Shown piece after piece: positions 34,207 through 44,749 of a stretch of 64,000 nt of DNA. Both the position numbers and the translations under genes were made by a program. The notes beneath the pieces were generated by a model. It ran no database searches and was not told the origin of the DNA. It worked only from the letters and a program-made list of their open reading frames with translations. The stretch comes from Bombyx mori. Lineage: Eukaryota > Arthropoda > Insecta > Lepidoptera > Bombycidae. Position 1 is the stretch's first letter. Each line of letters begins with the position of its first letter. The DNA is taken from contig NC_085126.1 of the NCBI RefSeq assembly GCF_030269925.1, forward strand, positions 4,590,501-4,654,500. The letters run 5' to 3'.

Positions 34207-34452
34207 TTTTTTTATTTTTATTGCTTAGATGGTTGGACGAGCTTACAGCCCACCTGGTGTTAAGTGTTTACTGGAGCCCATAGACATCTACAACGTGAAT
34301 GCGCACCCATATTGAGATATAAGTTCTAAGGTTTCAGTATAGTTACAACGGCTGCCCCACCCTTCAAACCGAAACGCATTACTGCTTCGCGGCAGAAATG
34401 GGCGGGGTGGTGGTACCTACCCGTGCGGACTCCCAAGAGATCCTACCAGTAA
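34207..34452 (-). repeat. Bm1-type SINE, 5'-truncated
   Basis: T-run and ATTGCTTAGATGG at the left, reverse of CTGGTAGGATCTCTTGG at the right. A short second scrap (TACTGCTTCACGGCAGAAATA) is repeated at 34489-34518. Confidence 0.85.
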
Positions 34453-35504
34453 GGTGATGCTATTTGATACGATTCTGATGAAGTTTTAATACTGCTTCAC
34501 GGCAGAAATAGGCGGGGTGTTGTTGGTACAGTATTGTTGTTATTGAAATGGAATAATACGTCTACGGTATAACTTATATCGTGGTAGTTCTAGACACAGC
34601 TTACCACAAGGCGAACCGTAAACTAGTTCAAAACGTAAGGCAATTTATGCAGCGTAGAAAAAACAAAACTTATTTATTATAATAAAATTATTATTTATGT
34701 CATTAATAATGCATAATAATTATTAAATTACATTGTACTACGGCTTGAAATATCCAATTAAAATGAATTACAGCGTTCTTTATTACACGAATAAACAGCA
34801 CTGAAACATTATATTCAATCCGTTTATTATATTTTCAATACGATAATCGACTCTATTTCCAGTTTGAATAAGGTTCTGCTGAAAATTTGAATTGATAAAA
34901 CAATTTTATGTGAAGCAATTACGTAATTATACAAAGTTCAACATATGACATTCACGTCACGAATTTCCACTTAAGGCGTTTTAAGTGAAGAATTAATTTA
35001 AATTTATTGTTTTTATTATGTTGTTTACTTGATTAATAAATACATAGAATGTAATAAGAATTTAATAAGTTTATGTAATATAGTAAAAAAATTGACAAGT
35101 ATTTTAGTTTTTTTAAAAGCCATGGTCGACTTGACTTTTTAGTCTTAGTTTTTCTGATACAGACGAATATATTCACACAATAGGTACATAAGATAATCTG
35201 GTGTTTTATTTCGCTGAGAAACCACCGTGGAAGCTATCATTGTGCTGTAATTAAGCGAAAATGTAACAATAATTTGCATTAGACTTTTAATAGATTGACA
35301 GAACACTTTGAATTATCTATAACGCAGTAACATTGATATGGTGTTTGGACTTTTTGGCGGGAAGGCGAGGAGTGAAATTGTGTAATTTGTTTTATTTTGT
35401 CTATTTAGTGTTTCTTCAGGTTTAAATGTGTAATAACGGTGGTTTATTAACTGTTTAATATCTGCGAAAGTGCACAAATGTGGGAAAATGAAACAAAGCC
35501 GCTG
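34453..35504. other. unassigned AT-rich sequence
   Basis: Very AT-rich. A minus ORF at 35313-35552 overlaps the family G element and has no motif I know. Confidence 0.4.
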
Positions 35505-35762
35505 GACGTAACTTCTCGGGGTCCTCCAAAAAGTCCACTGACAAAATCTCATTATATGACCACCATTTTACTGAGATTATATTTCGTCCCATATCATCTC
35601 ATTTCATTTAATTTCATCCCAGTTAATTAATGTTTCAAATTAGTCATCTTTATTTCATTTCACTCTATATTATCATTTTTCATAAAAATAAGAATATAAA
35701 TGAAAATAAGACATGACTTAATAAAGGTTTTAGTTGCCAGGTCATAAAATCCCTTAAAAAAT
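35505..35762 (-). repeat. family G repeat, copy 1
   Basis: AAAAAGTCCACTGACAAAATC, then TTACTGAGATTATATTTCG, an ATCTCATTTCATTT-rich middle, and AAGACATGACTTAATAAAGG to GGTCATAAAATCCCTTAAA. The other copies are at 45452-45650 and 61252-61362 (plus). The internal GATGAGATGA-like run and lack of coding leave its class open (MITE or LINE tail). Confidence 0.6.
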
Positions 35763-36709
35763 ATATTGTCTGTGATAAATAGGGCCATATTTAAACATAT
35801 CGGTCGGCTACTTCTCTCTATAAGAGAACGTCTTGTTCGAGGTAAGGTTTGTCCGTATCGGATCGCGTCTGCAAGTCTAATCCGGGTTCTGTGAGTGCTG
35901 TTAGAAATTTATTAGGGAAATATCCTAAAGTTTAGTATTAAGTAATCAATGATTAGCGAGTTCTTGTATTCATAGAGAACGCGTAAAATTTGAGAGACTT
36001 CCCCCCTGGCCACAACCGGGAGCTGTGCAAAGAACGCACTTATTTCAAGGTAATATCGTGCCACTTTTGATAGGGACATTTGATTGGGCTCTCTAAATAT
36101 ATGTACCTCTGATGCCGCCGCCGTCGCAACTAGTCTAGCTGTGGCATACCCCCGCAAATCACGCCGCCCGCCGTGCCTCGAAACGAACCGCAAAACGCAC
36201 CGCCAGTAGCTGTGGCCAGGCCCTTAGACCGCTTCAGTAAGAAAGCGAAGAGCCGTTTCCGAAGTATAGCAACATTACAAAATGACTCGAAACATTCCCA
36301 CAGATCATCATTGGTAGCATTCGTAAAAAATCGAGCTATTTGACGTAATTAAAGTCGGCACGTTGTTATGAGGTGAGTCGAAACGTCTACTGAACTGAAC
36401 GCGGCTAATTGTGCATTATCGAACTCTGTCTTGGGGCGGTCATGAGCTAGCTCCGCGGTCCACACGACCGCCCGCCGGCGACCAGCCCATTCAAATACAC
36501 GCCAAATCAATACATACTTAGATTACGGTATGTGAAGCAACCTTAATGCAAGATTTTCAACGCTCTTTTATTACCTTGTTATGTCAGTTTGGTTATATGT
36601 AATAAAATCTTTGAACCGATCATCGATGTCGATATAGTAATTTTGTAACTTGTAATTTTGTACGAAATTGATTGTTATTTCCGTTTGATGTTTTCGCTTG
36701 TTTTTATTA
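35763..36709. other. low-repeat patch with GC-rich core
   Basis: 36090-36240 and 36430-36490 are GC-rich (GATGCCGCCGCCGTCGCAAC; CCGCCCGCCGGCGACC). A minus ORF of 93 codons (36193-35912) is open across part of it. No repeat match within the window. Promoter or first-exon DNA of an unseen gene is possible. Confidence 0.3.
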
Positions 36710-36870
36710 TTATTATTTTTTTATTGCCCTTGAAGGCAGACGAGCATACGGCCTACCTAATGGTGAGTGGTTACCGTCGCCCATGGACTTCAGCAATGCC
36801 AGGGGCAGAATCAAGCCGCTGCCTACCGCTTAATACTCTCCACAAGCCTCGTTTGAAGAAGGACATGTTA
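36710..36870 (-). repeat. family C LINE 3' end with last codons
   Basis: Read in reverse: ACATGTCCTTCTTCAAACG (the DMSFFKRGLWR codons), then TAGGCAGCGGCTTGATTCT and the CCATGGGCGACGG block, ending in a T-run (A-tail) at 36710-36722. Same structure as 12757-13090 but shorter. Confidence 0.75.
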
Positions 36871-37355
36871 AGTTATTAAGTTCCAAAACTACATGTATCT
36901 ATTTAGTTTGTAAAAAATAACAATTATGAATTTAAAATTAATATTGTTAGTCTAAATCGTGAGAAATTTAAAAACGAAATTTTGATTAAAATTCTTGTGC
37001 TCATAAGCTCTGGTACCCAGGCCGCGTTTACCTATCTAAAAGAAAAATACTTAACATGACATAACCATAGTATGTTTACGAAGGAACTTTAAAAAGTACG
37101 TTACATTTAATTCGATGCGTGTACGAGAAATGCCATGAATTTCGTGTGCATATTTCGAGAATTTTCGCTTTTTTTTTTTCGTGTATTTTGGTACGTTTTA
37201 GCCCCTCGAGCGTTCTTTATGTGATTTTTAGGAATACAATTCACGTAATTTAAGTGTAACTGAAATTCGATGGGAAAAAATTTAGCTTTCAAATTGTTTA
37301 TGTAGTAGTTATGTGTGGACAACCGTTCGCATATGTTATTTATGCAGCTTTTTTT
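36871..37355. other. unassigned AT-rich sequence
   Basis: No gene. Short minus ORF at 37107-37322 without a motif. Confidence 0.4.
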
Positions 37356-37645
37356 TTTTGTGTCACCTACCTACTCGTAGCAACCCTAGCAAGGGCCGTG
37401 CTTCGCAGGATCTACCACCGGATCGGTAACGCGACTCACTGAAAAGAGCCCTTCGACACAAGCGACGGGTTCGACGAGTAAATTAACCCACAGACATAGC
37501 CCACTGAGTTTCTTGCCGGATCTTCTGCTCTTGCTAGCGCTAGTGTTTGCAAATTCACTCAGGTTGAGCCCGTGAGCTTACCTACCCTTCTGAGTGTAGC
37601 TGGAATAAGCCCCTTGAGCTATCAGCGAATAGGTAGGGGGGAAAA
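37356..37645. repeat. two family B copies, head to head
   Basis: 37356-37450 is a minus-strand B piece (CAAGGGCCGTGCTTCGC, CGCGACTCACTGAAAAG). 37453-37645 is a plus-strand piece (CGACGGGTTCGACGAG, GCCCACTGAGTTTCTTGCC, GAATAGGTAGGGGGGAAAA). They meet at about 37450, giving an inverted arrangement with partial complementarity. Confidence 0.65.
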
Positions 37646-37753
37646 ACGCTTTTCGTAAGCGAGTTACTTAATCTTACTCTTACGATATAGTATCACGTTT
37701 ATATTGTGCTAACTATCTCCTGTTAATAGTTTAAAAAGTAACAGTAAAAAGTC
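37646..37753. other. unassigned spacer
   Basis: Short AT-rich gap between B-related repeats. Confidence 0.4.
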
Positions 37754-37872
37754 GTCGTGACTTAAAGGGTAAGTGTTAGCAACTTCGTCAGGTTCGAGCC
37801 CCGTGAGCTCACCTACGTATTAGGTTACGCTGATATAGCCTCTCAGGGCTATCAGCTTAGGTAGGAAAAAAA
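37754..37872 (+). repeat. chimera: Bm1 head start fused to family B tail
   Basis: AAGTCGTCGTGACTTAAAGGG is the start of the Bm1 tRNA-like head. After TAAGT the sequence continues directly as family B (GTTAGCAACTTCGTCAGG, CCCCGTGAGCTCACCTACG, AGCTTAGGTAGGAAAAAA). Confidence 0.6.
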
Positions 37873-38349
37873 ATATCTAACAATATGTGTAATCTTGGTA
37901 TTACAATCTAATTTTGTTATTTTGATACATGGAATAAAATGTAAAGCCGATTTCCCTTCTCAAAAACATGGACACAATAATTTTCTGTTCCAAACACGCA
38001 ACTTTGTGATTCGGTCAGTTTTATTATGACGGCTATTGTTTGAGTTAAGCGTGAACGTGGCGAGGGTCATCATTTTTTTAAATCGTACTCATAAAGCTTT
38101 TGGATGTAGGTACCTACCCATAATAAATTGTCGTTTTATTTCAAAATACTGGGCTACTTGGGATTTCGATTTAGAACAGCGGTTCCTTTTCAAATGCTAC
38201 TATTACCCTTCTTACTTTTAAGGGAAACTCACTTTACCCCCAAATGACGTTTAGATACTGAGGGGTTTTTATGCTCGATCCTATATCTATGTTTCAGGGA
38301 GTGCTGTAAGTAAATATTTTAAATGATTCCAGCATGTGTTTGGAAACAA
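37873..38349. other. unassigned sequence
   Basis: No gene or repeat recognised. TAGGTACCTACC at 38107 is a short palindrome. Confidence 0.4.
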
Positions 38350-38351
38350 AT

Positions 38352-38614
38352 TTCTCTCTCTCTTTCGTTCTCTCTCTGTCTCGTTCTCCCTCTCTCTCAT
38401 TCTCTCTCGTTATCTCTCTCTCGTTATTTCTCTCTCTCTCTCGTTCTCTCTCTCTCTCTCTCGTTCTCTTTCTCTCTCTCCTCTCTCATTCTCTCTCTCT
38501 CTCTCTCTCTCTCATTTTCTCTCTCTCTCGTTCTCTCTCTCTCTCTCTCTCTCTATCTCTTTCTCTCGTTCTCTCTCTCTCTCTATCTCTCTCTCGTTCT
38601 CTCTCTCTCTCTCG

Positions 38615-38672
<58 letters not shown>

Positions 38673-38673
38673 G
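38352..38673. repeat. long CT microsatellite
   Basis: About 320 bp of CTCTCT broken by GTT, ATT and TTT interruptions. It opens all plus-strand frames, so the Ser/Leu-rich ORFs at 38323-38867 are artefacts of the repeat. Confidence 0.97.
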
Positions 38674-39688
38674 ACTCATTATTTTACCATCGCATCACCC
38701 AGAACGGTTTTAGAACAGACGGGAACAGATTTTTCCTTACTACACTCTGTGAAGACACTGTTCAAAGTAATCAGGTCCGGGGAGTAGTTGACGCAGGATC
38801 GCGTCACCGCGTTGCCGGTGTGCGCGGTGCCAACAAAGGGTGTGTGTGTCTGCTGTGTACCCCATGACAGATCAAAGAGCAGGGGCCGCATCCAATATGC
38901 CGGTGCACTGACGCGAAAATAGTGACGCGCTGGAGATATATTTCGATTGGTGTTTTTTTTTTTCGAAAAACTAAAACTATGACATTAAATGAACATAAAT
39001 GCTTAACCGAAATATAACCTTTCTAAATCTTAAAAAATATTTTTTAAATAGCTGCTAAATTTATTTAAATAGGTACAACATTAAGACCACTTCCAACTTT
39101 TTTGTGACATTGTGTGTAGCCCGTAGATTTAACACTGGAAACAGTTTAATAAATTATTTGAAGTACTATTCATTCACTAAATAATTTTATTTTTGAATAT
39201 ACTTCGGTAGTGAAAACTACGATAGACAATTCATTATATCGACTTTAAGTCACATCACTACGAATTAAGTGAATGCATTCAGAATTTCGTTTTTAATCGA
39301 CCTCAAATTGGGCGCGAAATGAGTTCTTAATAGTGTGACCCGGTCCCCATGCGCCGCCATTTACGAATATCTTCATTTCAATTATGAATTTCAAAATTCA
39401 TCATAGGTTCAATTGTTTAATTAATTCGCGATTTATGAAGCTCGGTATTACAGGCTTTTTTTGAATTTTAAGTCACATGTGTTAAATTTTGTTTTTAAAA
39501 AAAAACAGCCGCCATTTTGAAATATAAGTAGGTACTAAAGTTTATGAATATAAAATAATATAGCAACGCCGGATTTAACTGACCCTATCATTATCGTCTA
39601 CACATTATTTTGGTTTGTTTTTTTTAAATCCAAGAAACGTTAGTTAGGATATAGATATTTGTTACAAAATGCGTGAAAGGAATGGTGC
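38674..39688. other. unassigned; GC-richer strip next to the CT tract
   Basis: 38690-38940 is GC-richer and open on the minus strand for 70 codons (38891-38679), with motif-like CVNYSPDLITLNSVFTECS. I cannot identify it. 38950-39688 is AT-rich and featureless. Confidence 0.35.
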
Positions 39689-39786
39689 TACTGCGCATTT
39701 ACGTTGTGGATATCTATGGGCTCCAGTAACCACTTAACACCAGGTGGGCTGTGAGCACGTCCACCCATCTAAGCTATAAAAAAAAG
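39689..39786 (+). repeat. Bm1-type SINE 3' end
   Basis: GCGCATTTACGTTGTGGATA to CTAAGCTATAAAAAAAA. Severely 5'-truncated. Confidence 0.8.
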
Positions 39787-40667
39787 CATATACCTACATA
39801 CATATTGATAACAGAATATTTGCGCAACCGATCCATACAAATTATTTCCTATTTAATAGTTAAAAAAGATCCGATCATATCGTACTCATTTTACTCGTAA
39901 TCATAAACTACATGTAACATATTATTATAATACTATACAAACAATTACCTACATATAAAATAAACTATTCTGACCGCGTGGTCTTTCACAACCTAACCAT
40001 TTGATAATCGACTGTTTCCCTCCGAAATCTGACAGCTCAATTACAATCACCGTGACGGGTGACATTTGTTCAAATTGCTTGTTTTTTATGAACATTAATA
40101 CGATCTTTAGCTAATCCAAAACGCTCTTAGCTCGTTGGTATAAAAACTAAATTCGCATTCAAACCATAACGAAGGTCGCTAAACCTGTAAAACGACCTTA
40201 TAACGTAGCTATTAAGTTCTAATTCGTACAAACAATTTATATTGTTGACAAGTTCTGGTCGTTTCAGAGTATAATATTTATTTTCATTAACTTTAACATA
40301 CAAACTCTTTTATTTGCATTATAATAAAATTGTGTTTCGTTTAACACAGCTAATGTTGACGGCAAGTTATTTTGTTTAAAATGACGCTTTATTCGCTCCA
40401 TTTCGCGTTTAATACGCGTGTAAATGAGTTCTTTATCGCGGCGTGCTTTAAGCATTCTGTTTGTATAGTTTCATTCGTTGTGGGGTGAATAAATTAAAGC
40501 AAATAAAAAAACGATAATTAGGCGATTCGCTTTCGGTTTCGCTATGGCGATTATGAATTTAGTTTCATCTGTTGTTTCGGGCGATTCAAATGCGTATGTA
40601 CGAAATACGAATTTTAAGGTTCAAAATGCTCTCTTATAATGTTATAAACCACCGAAATATTATTATA
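39787..40667. other. unassigned AT-rich sequence
   Basis: No feature recognised. The short minus ORF at 40264-40455 has no family I know. Confidence 0.4.
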
Positions 40668-40812
40668 TCTATATATTAATACGTGAAGCGAAAACTTTGT
40701 ATCCCTTTTTACGAAAATTGCGCGGACAGAGGAGTAGGTATGAAATTTTCCACACTTATAGAGAATATAGAGAAGAAGTGCACAATACTAATATTTTTTT
40801 AGAATAATGCAT

Positions 40813-40952
40813 CTTCTTCTCCATCGCTCCCTCATTGCTGAGGATCGTGACTCCGTTTTAGCTTGTCGACTGTCAGCCTCCATCGGTTCCGGTCAGTTGC
40901 CTGGTGTAGTACAGCGCTAAGTGGTCCGCTGGTTTGCTCGGAGATCTGGTCT
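40813..40952 (-). pseudogene. LINE C-terminal fragment nested in family E
   Basis: A 140-bp insert flanked by a 12-bp direct repeat AGAATAATGCAT (40801-40812 and 40953-40964). The minus strand encodes QATDRNRWRLTVDKLKRS then HDPQQ and a stop. That is the last codons of an endonuclease/RT-type LINE like the one at 8300-8610, followed by a GA-rich 3' end. Extreme 5' truncation plus a target duplication shows target-primed reverse transcription. Confidence 0.8.
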
Positions 40953-41171
40953 AGAATAATGCATAAAAGATACATTAAATCAATAAAGAAAACATTACAC
41001 ACACTACCATTTATTTGACACAACACATTTACATATATAAATGTACTCTTTGTTTATTGTCAATTGTCAAATTTTTTTAGTGTTTAAAGTCTGTGGTCAA
41101 ATTGAGAATAGATGAATATTATTTGTCTTTATTATTATTTATGTACAGAGTAGTTTTGGCGAAATCTGTGA

Positions 41172-41462
41172 TCTATATATATAAAAATGAAACCCGTTTT
41201 CCGTTGTCACGACATAACATGAAAACGGCTTGATCGATTTGGCTAATTTTGGTCTTGAATTATTTGTGGAAGTCCAGAGAAGGTTTAAAAGGTATAAAAA
41301 TATGAAAATTCTCGGAATTAAATAAAAATAACAATTTTGTTTTCCCTTTGACGTGTCCCCCGTCGGACGGATTCCTTTTGTTTGTTTTAAGTTTATTCTA
41401 TATAAAAGTTTAGGTATTTTATTTATCGATTGAGGCACTACGAAGTCTGCCGGGTCAGCTAG
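41172..41462 (+). mobile_element. Lep1-type Helitron-like element (family D), copy 2, nested
   Basis: 291 bp, TCTATATATATAAAAATGAA to CTGCCGGGTCAGCTAG. Inserted in the family E sequence between A (41171) and T (41463) without target duplication: intact E copies read TTTGTGATTATAG at this point. This is exactly Helitron behaviour, and it dates D as younger than this E copy. Confidence 0.85.
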
Positions 41463-41567
41463 TTATATTATATAAGTATAATAGTATTTGTCAAAAGAAC
41501 CATACTAATGTTTAAACATCAAATTTCAATTGATTAAAGTCGAATTTCGACTGCTGCAGGACCACTA

Positions 41568-42028
41568 GTATTAATGATATCTTGATTTGAATAATGAAAT
41601 AAATTTCTATTATTCAAATTTATTTTGCGCGCTCGCAAACAATGAATAACACTTAAATTGTCATTTATTTGCGATACGTACCCCGCTGTACATAATATAT
41701 TATATTTTACATAAAGACGTTTCTCATTCAATGCACCTGCCCCTCAAATCACGCCTACAGTACTTAAAGCACGCATAATGCCCTCAAGTTGTGCGTTACG
41801 TTAAGCATTAATAATCTTTATAGCAACGTGGTAAAGACGAAACTTGCGTGAAGTGTATTATCTATACTAAGAAAAGGCATCTGCCATCTGAAAGTCTTGG
41901 TCAAAGAATTTGAAAGTGACAGAATGTTTATTACATTCTGTGAATGTCTTGCATTTTTCTCAGCTAAAATTACTTAGTACCTACCGTTTCGGAGAAGACT
42001 ACGCTTGTCAGGGTCACGTTTGGTATTT
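41568..42028. other. unassigned AT-rich sequence
   Basis: No feature recognised. Confidence 0.4.
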
Positions 42029-42347
42029 TTTTTCCCCTACCTATTAGCTGGTAGCCTAAGGGGCTATTCCAGCTACGTCCGGACGGGTAGGTGAGCTCAC
42101 GGGCTCAACCTGAGAGAATTTCCTAACACTAGCCCTAGTAAGAGCAGTGCTTCGCAGAGTCTAGCACCGGATCGGAATTGCGACCCACTGAGAAGATCCG
42201 GCAAGAAACTCAGGGGGCTGTGTCTATGGGTTAATTTACTTCCTTAGCCCTTTGTCATAGGCGACGGGTTCGGCGAGGATGGTGACCGATGCTTGAAAAG
42301 CCTAAAAGAACTTAGAGTGAATCTGAGGGATCCGACAACACATGTTA
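42029..42347 (-). repeat. family B retroposon, nearly full
   Basis: Left T-run and reversed tail, GTGAGCTCACGGGCTCAACC, GCGACCCACTGAGAAGATCC, then the 5' part GGCGACGGGTTCGGCGAGG and GAGGGATCCGACAACACATG. The same 5' part occurs alone at 4150-4240. Confidence 0.75.
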
Positions 42348-43269
42348 TAATTACCTAATTAGTGAACTTAATAGTCAAAGTAGTATTCGTGATATTAATA
42401 GTATTAAATGCACCAGTGGATAGCAGAGTTTACAATCCATCTAATATTAGGCAGCCATTAGATACCACCAAAAGTGTCGACCTCGCTGTCCTGCCACATA
42501 GTCTTTTGGCCGTGTATTTCATGCGATACCCACACTAAAGAGCTACGTCCATTGTACTATTTGAACGTATGATATAAATAACCCATTTTTTTTCGTTGTG
42601 AAAGTACTCCTTCTATGTGGGAAGGTACTGTGCTCACCTGTGTTGTACAGTTAGCGTAGTGGCGGATCGTAAGCTGCCGCCCCGAGCTATCACGACCGAC
42701 TGCGCCTTTACACGCGCGCACACTCCACATGTAGGTACCAACATCTAAATAAAAAGTAAAAAAAAAATTGTTTTTTTTTAAATATCATCCAGTTCTTTGG
42801 CCACTTTCTACTCACCATCACAGAAAATTTTAGTTTCACTATCCGAAGTACATTAAAATTTTGATTGTCAGATTTGGTTTATAATTTAGGTACTAGTTCA
42901 CATTTTCCGGACGTGCCAAGAATCTCAGTAGAATTTTAAATGCAATTGCACAAAACACGTGCGAACCTATGAATTGGAACACTAGACAAATATTTTCTTA
43001 TCTGATAGGTAACATTAAAGTTGAGCTTACGTCAATTGAACTACTTGAGTAAAATACCATAGATAATATAATTAACTGACAAACGGGTTTCCAGTCGCGA
43101 ATCGTGAATAAGCATGGCATTATTATTTTTCAGAAATTATACCAACGTATTCAAAACTAAAAGGCTTTCTTGTCATTGTGAATTTAACCAGTGATTGTAT
43201 AACACGCTTCCGAATTAAAGTCCCGGATACTGATTCCGTATTCTTTGCTCAAAGCATTTGGCATTTGGA
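42348..43269. other. mostly unassigned sequence
   Basis: A decayed Bm1-like stretch may exist at 42420-42550. 42640-42725 is GC-richer (GGCGGATCGTAAGCTGCCGC). No gene recognised. Confidence 0.35.
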
Positions 43270-43440
43270 ATCAACATTCTCCTGCCCTTCTCCCAATCAC
43301 CTGGGGTCGGCGCAACATGTCCTTCTATACTCCTCTATCATATATCATTTCTTCGCTCACTCCCCTCTTACACATATCGTCTTTCACGCAATCCATCAAT
43401 TTCTTCTTAGGTCTACCTCTTCCTCTATCTTGGCTAATAT
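43270..43440 (-). pseudogene. LINE polyprotein C-terminal relic (family F), copy 2
   Basis: Minus strand keeps RGRPKKKLMDCVKDDMCKRG and, nearer its 3' end, GVWKDMLRRP-like codons. It matches 26030-26240 over about 150 bp. The trinucleotide tail is missing here. Confidence 0.65.
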
Positions 43441-43497
43441 TCTCTGTGCTATTATTCCTATTTATCGCAATAGTATTTATATATATTTAAGCATGGC

Positions 43498-43872
43498 GGA
43501 CAACTCCTGCGGTACAAGGATGTCGTGAAACGACACATGAAGAGATGTGATATAGAGCCCTCTCAATGGGAGCGCTTGGCAGCACAGCGGCCAGAATGGC
43601 GCAGGATGGTGAACAGCAAAGTACGCGAGTTCGAGGATCAGCGTAAAGCTGACCTTGATTACAAACGCGACCAGTTGAAGGCCCGCCCACCTGCTGCCAT
43701 AACCTATAATTATGAGAACGGCGTGCTTACGTGCCCTCAATGCGCAAGGAGTTTTGCCGCAAAGATAGGCTATATAAGCCATCTTCGAGCGCACGAGCGC
43801 CAAATCGACGGATAGGAGTCAAAGTGGTCGCCATGGCCGAAATCGGTCGGATGAATCATCATCATCATCATT
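43498..43872 (+). pseudogene. LINE polyprotein C-terminus with C2H2 finger, 5'-truncated
   Basis: In frame from about 43505 to TAG at 43813: [13 protein letters not shown], then [35 protein letters not shown], and a C2H2 finger ([21 protein letters not shown]: Cys-x2-Cys-x12-His-x3-His). This is the C-terminal end of a LINE polyprotein common in Lepidoptera. An ATC trinucleotide tail (43857-43871) ends the insertion, as expected for such LINEs. RT and endonuclease are absent. It is tempting to call a zinc-finger gene, but the truncation and tail argue against that. Confidence 0.8.
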
Positions 43873-44295
43873 TATATGTTAACAAATATTTACATGTTCC
43901 GTAATAAGTGACTTTGAAGTTTAAAATTTTATAAAAATGTTTTTGCAAATCCGTAATTGTGAAATAGGTTTTTTTTTTGTTTTTTTTTTTAAATATGTAA
44001 ATTGTGAATGGTATAATTTTTCTTATTATTTTTATTAATTGAATAGTGGAAGGGCGCCTTTCGAGCCCAAATATATAAGTATAACTACTCTACCCATCTC
44101 TGCGTTGTACTGTAAAACGGAGACACAGAACATTTATATGTATCGAGGTGATTGAGGTTGTAGATGTTTACAGGCTCCGGTGACCATTTAACACCAGGTG
44201 GGCTAATAGTTCGTTAAAGCTTTAAAAAAAACCTAATAATAAAAAACTATGATTTCAGCAATGCTGACAACCAATGTATACAGAGATACCATTTT
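43873..44295. other. unassigned sequence with one decayed Bm1
   Basis: 44080-44232 keeps Bm1 order (GTTGTAGATGTTTACAGG, CATTTAACACCAGGTGGGC) with heavy decay. The rest is AT-rich. Confidence 0.45.
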
Positions 44296-44749
44296 CAAGT
44301 CGTCGTGGCCTAACGGATAAGACGTCCGGCGCATTCGTGTTGAGCGATGCACCGGTGTTCGAATCTCAGGCGGGTACCAATTTTTCTAATGAAACACGTA
44401 GGTACTCGAAAAATGTTCACGATTGACTTACACGGTGAAGGAATAACATCGTGTAATCAAAATGAAACCCGCGAAATTATAATTTGCGTAATTACTGGTG
44501 GTAGGACCTCTTGTGAGTCGGCGCGGGTGGGTACCACCACCCTCCCTATTTCTACCGTGAAGCAGTAATGCGTTTCGGTTTGAAGGGTGGGGCAGCCGTT
44601 GTAACTATACTTGAGACCTTAGAATTTATATCTCAAGGTGGGTGGCGCAATTACTTTATGGATGTCTAAGGTCTCCAGTAACCACTAAACACCAGGTGGG
44701 CTGTGAGCTCGTCCACACATCTAAGCAATAAAAAAAAAATAAAAAAAAG
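44296..44749 (+). repeat. Bm1-type SINE, reference full-length copy
   Basis: About 450 bp. The tRNA-like head opens CAAGTCGTCGTGGCCTAACGG (A box) and carries GTGTTCGAATCTCAGGCGGG (B box). A linker follows (TTCACGATTGACTTACACGG, AACATCGTGTAATC). From TTACTGGTGGTAGGACCTC comes the body found in all truncated copies. It ends CTAAGCAATAAAAAAAAA. The internal RNA polymerase III boxes are what make a SINE transcribable; it relies on a LINE for reverse transcription. From memory this is the Bm1 family of Bombyx. Confidence 0.88.

Larger units (their letters stand above)
40668..41567 (+). mobile_element. family E Helitron-like element interrupted by two younger insertions
   Basis: Outer ends are TCTATATATTAATACGTGAA (40668) and TTTCGACTGCTGCAGGACC-ACTAG (to 41567), with the hairpin GTCGAATTTCGAC just before the terminus. 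Removing the inserts at 40813-40964 and 41172-41462 leaves an ordinary E element of about 450 bp. A further diverged repeat of CATTTATTTGAC...GTCAAATT lies between. Confidence 0.75.

Noticed and set aside
38323..38867. Ser/Leu-rich ORFs of 112-177 codons
   Set aside because: They are translations of the CT microsatellite; all three frames are open for that reason.
43525..43815. Stand-alone C2H2 zinc-finger gene
   Set aside because: The whole frame matches the C-terminus of a moth LINE polyprotein and is followed by the trinucleotide tail of such LINEs.
44296..44370. Arg-type tRNA gene
   Set aside because: The A and B boxes belong to the SINE head; the acceptor stem does not close and a SINE body follows. 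Same reasoning for 16080-16153 and 24526-24600.
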